Below are positions 4,783 to 7,357 of a stretch of DNA of 7,357 bases, piece after piece. The DNA is taken from contig CAJUJI010000137.1 in NCBI GenBank assembly GCA_910586875.1, positions 1 to 7,357 on the forward strand. Reading direction: 5' to 3'. The stretch comes from an uncultured Anaerotruncus sp. (GTDB lineage Bacteria > Bacillota > Clostridia > Oscillospirales > Ruminococcaceae). Position 1 is the stretch's first letter. Each line of letters opens with the position of its first letter. Made by a program: the position numbers and the translations under genes. The notes beneath the pieces were generated by a model. The model was not told where the DNA came from. It searched no databases and saw only the letters and a list, made by a program, of their open reading frames with translations.

Positions 4783-5420
4783 TACGCGGCGCAATTTTTG
4801 ATATGGATGGCACACTGCTCGATTCTATGGGGGTGTGGGACACGGTTGCACAGGACTACCTCATCCAGCAGGGGATCTCACCTCCGGCTGATCTGCTGGA
4901 ACGCACCCGACCTATGAGTATGCAGCAATGTGCCGATTATTTTTGTATGGAGCTGGGGGTTTCAAAAGCGGCGCCGCAGATTGTTGACGCGGTGCTGCAA
5001 ATTATGGCGGACCACTATCGCTATGACCTGCCGCTCAAGCCGCAGGCGGCAGCGCTGCTTTCGCGGCTGCACCAGCAGGGCGTACGTTTATGTGTCTGCA
5101 CCGCCTCCGACCGGCAGCTTGCACAGGCGGCGCTCTCGCGGCTGGGCGTGCTTGACAATTTCGATTTTCTGATGACCTGTGGCGAGGAACAGCTCAACAA
5201 GGGCTCCCCCGAAATTTTTGAACGCGCCTGTGCACGGCTGGGAATCGCCAAATCCGAGACGGTTGTGTTCGAGGACGCTTTGCACGCAATCCGCACCGCA
5301 GCTCAGGCAGGATTTCGGGTTGTGGCCGTCTATGACCAAACTGCCGCCGCTGCAAAGGAAGAAATCTGCAAATTGGCCGAACAGTATCTTTACCGGCTTG
5401 ACGAATTTAAGGAGGAATGA
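4779..5420 (+). CDS. HAD-family phosphatase (subfamily IA-like), possibly for a thiamin phosphate
   Basis: The product is 213 residues with all four HAD motifs: DMDGT with Asp8 (nucleophile) and Asp10 (acid/base), Thr108 in CTAS, Lys141 in NKGSP, and Glu165-Asp166 in FEDA. The helical cap lies between motifs I and II (about residues 16-85), as in phosphoglycolate- and beta-phosphoglucomutase-like members. It should be an active cytoplasmic Mg-dependent phosphatase or mutase. The start is ATG 4779, overlapping the thiE stop by 4 bases, with AGGAG at 4763-4767. Its stop is 2 bases before thiD. This tight packing inside a TPP-controlled operon suggests a thiamin-related substrate. The leading idea is thiamin monophosphate, giving free thiamin. 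Alternatives are removal of HMP phosphate or pyrophosphate, or a general house-cleaning role. HAD substrates cannot be read from sequence, so the family is firm and the substrate is a guess. Confidence 0.88.
   Translation: MIRGAIFDMDGTLLDSMGVWDTVAQDYLIQQGISPPADLLERTRPMSMQQCADYFCMELGVSKAAPQIVDAVLQIMADHYRYDLPLKPQAAALLSRLHQQGVRLCVCTASDRQLAQAALSRLGVLDNFDFLMTCGEEQLNKGSPEIFERACARLGIAKSETVVFEDALHAIRTAAQAGFRVVAVYDQTAAAAKEEICKLAEQYLYRLDEFKEE
5409..5415 (+). promoter_or_regulatory. ribosome binding site that fixes the thiD start
   Basis: AAGGAGG at 5409-5415 is 7 bases before ATG 5423. The in-frame ATG at 5417 is only 1 base away and too close for use. The site lies within the last codons of the HAD phosphatase gene, so ribosomes ending that gene are next to the thiD start. 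Confidence 0.75.
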
Positions 5421-5422
5421 CA

Positions 5423-6208
5423 ATGAAAAAGGTTCTGACGATTGCAGGCAGTGATTGCAGTGGCGGAGCTGGAATTCAGGCGGATATTAAGACTATCACC
5501 ACACACAAAATGTACGCTATGAGCGTGATCACCGCAATTGTTGCCGAAAATACGACCGGCGTTTACGATCTTCAGGAGGTCTGCCCTGCGTCTGTTGCGC
5601 AGCAGCTCGACTGTGTGTTCCAGGACATCCGCCCGGATGCGGTAAAAATTGGCATGGTGGTGAACATTGAGATCATCGAGATTATCGCACAAAAGCTTTT
5701 GCAATATCAGGCGCCGCACATCGTCCTAGACCCTGTAATGGTCGCCGCCAGCGGTGGACGCCTGTTTATCGACAGCGCCACGCAAACGCTCATCGAGCGG
5801 CTATTCCCGCTTGCGCAGGTGATCACCCCCAACATCCCTGAAGCGGAAGCGCTCACCGGCTTTGGACCCATCACCGAGCCCCAGCAGATGCGCTATGCCG
5901 CCGAACTGCTTGCACCAAAGGTCGGTGGCGGCGGCGTGATCATCAAGGGCGGCCACCTTTCCCAGAGCGCCGACGATCTGCTTTGGGTGGACGGACAAGC
6001 AATCTGGTATCCCTCGCCTCGGGTGGACAACCCAAATAACCATGGCAGCGGCTGCACCTTTTCTTCGGCAATTGCCTGCAACCTTGCGGCGGGCTACACA
6101 CTACAAGCGGCCGTGCGCAATGCGAAAGCATATATCACCGATGCGATGCGCGCACAATTGAATTTGGGCAGCGGCAGCGGTCCGCTGAATCATTGTTGCC
6201 GCCTCTAG
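5423..6208 (+). CDS. thiD: hydroxymethylpyrimidine/phosphomethylpyrimidine kinase
   Basis: The product is 261 residues, the usual length for ThiD. The enzyme phosphorylates HMP to HMP-P and then to HMP-PP, the pyrimidine donor for ThiE. It is a ribokinase-fold protein. Motifs are the N-terminal TIAGSDCSGGAGIQADIKT (6-24), which binds the pyrimidine; DPVM (about 99-102); the KGGH segment (about 175-178); and the anion hole HGSGCTFSS (207-215), with Cys211 as the likely catalytic cysteine. The C-terminus ends in the common GPLNH motif. No ThiE or TenA domain is fused. The start is ATG 5423, set by AAGGAGG at 5409-5415. It is the last gene of the TPP-controlled operon; its stop is about 50 bases before the shared terminator. 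With thiM and thiE it completes the route from salvaged HMP and thiazole to thiamin monophosphate. A pyridoxal kinase of the same fold is an unlikely alternative given the context. Confidence 0.96.
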   Translation: MKKVLTIAGSDCSGGAGIQADIKTITTHKMYAMSVITAIVAENTTGVYDLQEVCPASVAQQLDCVFQDIRPDAVKIGMVVNIEIIEIIAQKLLQYQAPHIVLDPVMVAASGGRLFIDSATQTLIERLFPLAQVITPNIPEAEALTGFGPITEPQQMRYAAELLAPKVGGGGVIIKGGHLSQSADDLLWVDGQAIWYPSPRVDNPNNHGSGCTFSSAIACNLAAGYTLQAAVRNAKAYITDAMRAQLNLGSGSGPLNHCCRL

Positions 6209-6259
6209 CTGCCTTGTTATCAGGACCGGCAAACCCTGGAAGCAACCCTCCTGCTGCAC

Positions 6260-6295
6260 AAAAGAAAAAAGCCCCCAAAGGGGCTTTTTTCTTTT
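6260..6295. terminator. bidirectional terminator between thiD and gap
   Basis: Bases 6260-6275 pair perfectly with 6280-6295 (16 bp, loop CAAA). The stem has a GCCCC/GGGGC core flanked by A-run/T-run arms, so each strand reads as GC hairpin plus T-tract. It lies between convergent genes, about 50 bases after the thiD stop and 10 bases after the gap stop. It can end both transcripts. Confidence 0.93.
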
Positions 6296-6305
6296 ACATG
6301 CTTGC

Positions 6306-7319
6306 TTATTTTGCGTCAACCTCAGCCATATGCCCAATGAGCATGAGGACCTTGTTGGAATAACCCCACTCGTTGTCATACCAGGAAACCAGCTTGACAA
6401 ACTTATCGGTCAGTGCAATACCAGCTTTTGCATCAAAGATGGAGGTGTGCGGATCGGTCAGGAAGTCAGAGGAAACCACCTGATCCTCGGTATAAGCGAG
6501 GATTCCCTTCATGGTGGTCTCGGAAGCCTTCTTAACAGCAGCACAGATCTCTGCATAGCTGGCAGGTTTTGCCAGGTTCACGGTCAAATCAACAACCGAA
6601 ACATCCAGGGTCGGAACGCGGAATGCCATACCGGTCAGTTTGCCGTTGAGCTCAGGAATTACCTTGCCGACAGCCTTTGCAGCACCGGTAGAAGACGGGA
6701 TGATGTTGCCAGCCGCAGCGCGGCCGCCTCTCCAATCCTTCTTGGAAGGACCATCAACCGTTTTCTGGGTTGCGGTGGTGGAGTGAACGGTGGTCATCAG
6801 GCCATCGACAATTCCAAAGTTGTCGTTGATGACCTTAGCGAGCGGTGCCAGACAGTTGGTGGTGCAGGATGCGTTGGAAACGACGGTCATATCAGAGGTA
6901 TATTTCTCCTGATTTACACCCATGACAAACATCGGAGCATCCGCAGAGGGTGCAGAAATAACAACCTTCTTTGCGCCGCCCTTGAGATGTGCAGAAGCCT
7001 TCTCGGTGGTGGTGAACACACCGGTGGACTCTACAACATAGTCAGCGCCGCACTCGCCCCAGGGAATCTCCTCGGGGTTCATCTTTCCATAAACAGCAAT
7101 CTCCTTGCCATTGACGAAGAACCTGCCATCCTTGGCGCAGACATCGCCCTGGAAACGGCCGTGCATGGTGTCATATTTGGTCATATAAACCATATACTCC
7201 ACATCGATGAACGGATCGTTAATTCCAACAACCTCATATTTATCTGGCTGCGCAACCGCTGCACGAAAAACGAGACGCCCAATGCGTCCAAAGCCATTGA
7301 TACCAATTTTTACTGCCAT
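6306..7319 (-). CDS. gap: glyceraldehyde-3-phosphate dehydrogenase (type I, GapC-like)
   Basis: The product is 337 residues, full length. It oxidises glyceraldehyde 3-phosphate with NAD+ and phosphate to 1,3-bisphosphoglycerate, a central step of glycolysis, in the cytoplasm as a homotetramer. The Rossmann motif INGFGRIGR is at 7-15. NDPF is at 34-37, with Asp35 in the position that favours NAD over NADP. The catalytic loop SNASCTTNC has Cys152 as nucleophile. The C-terminal WYDNEWGYSNK block is present. The NDPFIDVEYMVYM and SAPSADAPMFVMGVN stretches are of the type seen in eukaryotic GapC and some bacterial homologues, rather than the Bacillus GapA type. The start is ATG at 7319-7317, because AGGAGG (minus strand of 7329-7334) is 9 bases upstream; an in-frame TTG at 7328 abuts that site. 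It converges on the thi operon and stands as a single gene here; no pgk or tpi is visible downstream. Confidence 0.98.
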   Translation of the reverse strand: MAVKIGINGFGRIGRLVFRAAVAQPDKYEVVGINDPFIDVEYMVYMTKYDTMHGRFQGDVCAKDGRFFVNGKEIAVYGKMNPEEIPWGECGADYVVESTGVFTTTEKASAHLKGGAKKVVISAPSADAPMFVMGVNQEKYTSDMTVVSNASCTTNCLAPLAKVINDNFGIVDGLMTTVHSTTATQKTVDGPSKKDWRGGRAAAGNIIPSSTGAAKAVGKVIPELNGKLTGMAFRVPTLDVSVVDLTVNLAKPASYAEICAAVKKASETTMKGILAYTEDQVVSSDFLTDPHTSIFDAKAGIALTDKFVKLVSWYDNEWGYSNKVLMLIGHMAEVDAK

Positions 7320-7342
7320 TGGAAACAACCTCCTATAATTTG

Positions 7343-7348
7343 AGTATA
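7343..7348 (-). promoter_or_regulatory. possible -10 box for gap
   Basis: On the minus strand, 7348-7343 reads TATACT, a good -10 box. Transcription would start near 7336, just ahead of the AGGAGG, giving a leader of about 17 bases. The -35 box would be beyond the end of the window. Because the region is AT-rich, a chance match is possible. Confidence 0.35.
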
Positions 7349-7357
7349 TTTTTATTT

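Noticed and set aside
6330..7343. 337-codon open frame on the plus strand opposite gap
   Set aside because: It mirrors the conserved gap gene almost end to end. Highly expressed genes with strong codon bias often leave the opposite strand open. The translation shows no recognisable domain.
1..7357. tRNA, rRNA, CRISPR array, insertion sequence, attachment site
   Set aside because: No cloverleaf, regular spacer-repeat pattern, transposase motif or long terminal repeat was seen anywhere in the window.

Overview
The window looks like chromosome from a low-to-mid GC Gram-positive anaerobe, most likely a gut-type member of the Clostridia (Oscillospirales/Ruminococcaceae-like). This is an inference from strong AGGAGG-type ribosome binding sites, a TPP riboswitch ending in an intrinsic terminator, an ECF-type ThiW transporter subunit and the overall codon use. 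I see no mobile element, CRISPR array, tRNA or rRNA.

Layout: (1) 73-648, a small cytoplasmic-looking protein with a ricin-type beta-trefoil domain followed by a lysine-rich tail containing five PAAKK repeats. It is closed by a strong hairpin terminator at 777-810. (2) 876-2555, a MATE-family efflux pump followed closely by an 82-residue, three-segment membrane protein of unknown function. (3) 2584-6208, a thiamin salvage operon: a near-consensus promoter, a TPP riboswitch with a transcription terminator, then thiW, thiM, thiE, a HAD-family phosphatase and thiD. The genes are packed with short gaps or overlaps. (4) 6260-6295, a symmetric hairpin that can terminate transcription from both sides. 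(5) 6306-7319, on the minus strand, a glyceraldehyde-3-phosphate dehydrogenase of the kind that resembles eukaryotic GapC.

How the thi genes fit together: ThiW is the substrate-binding membrane part of a vitamin transporter, predicted to take up the thiazole moiety. ThiM phosphorylates the thiazole alcohol. ThiD phosphorylates the pyrimidine HMP twice. ThiE joins the two to thiamin monophosphate. The HAD phosphatase sits between thiE and thiD with near-overlapping ends and may act on thiamin monophosphate or on a pathway by-product. No de novo genes (thiC, thiG, thiS, thiF, thiH) are present in the window, so this locus is built for salvage. High TPP should end transcription before thiW.

Most of the window is conventional. 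The least explained item is the lectin-fold protein with a histone-H1-like tail at the left edge. The next is the HAD phosphatase embedded in the thiamin operon. Several starts were moved from the longest frame to an internal codon because of clear ribosome binding sites (73, 876, 2307, 2806, 4141, 5423 and 7319).
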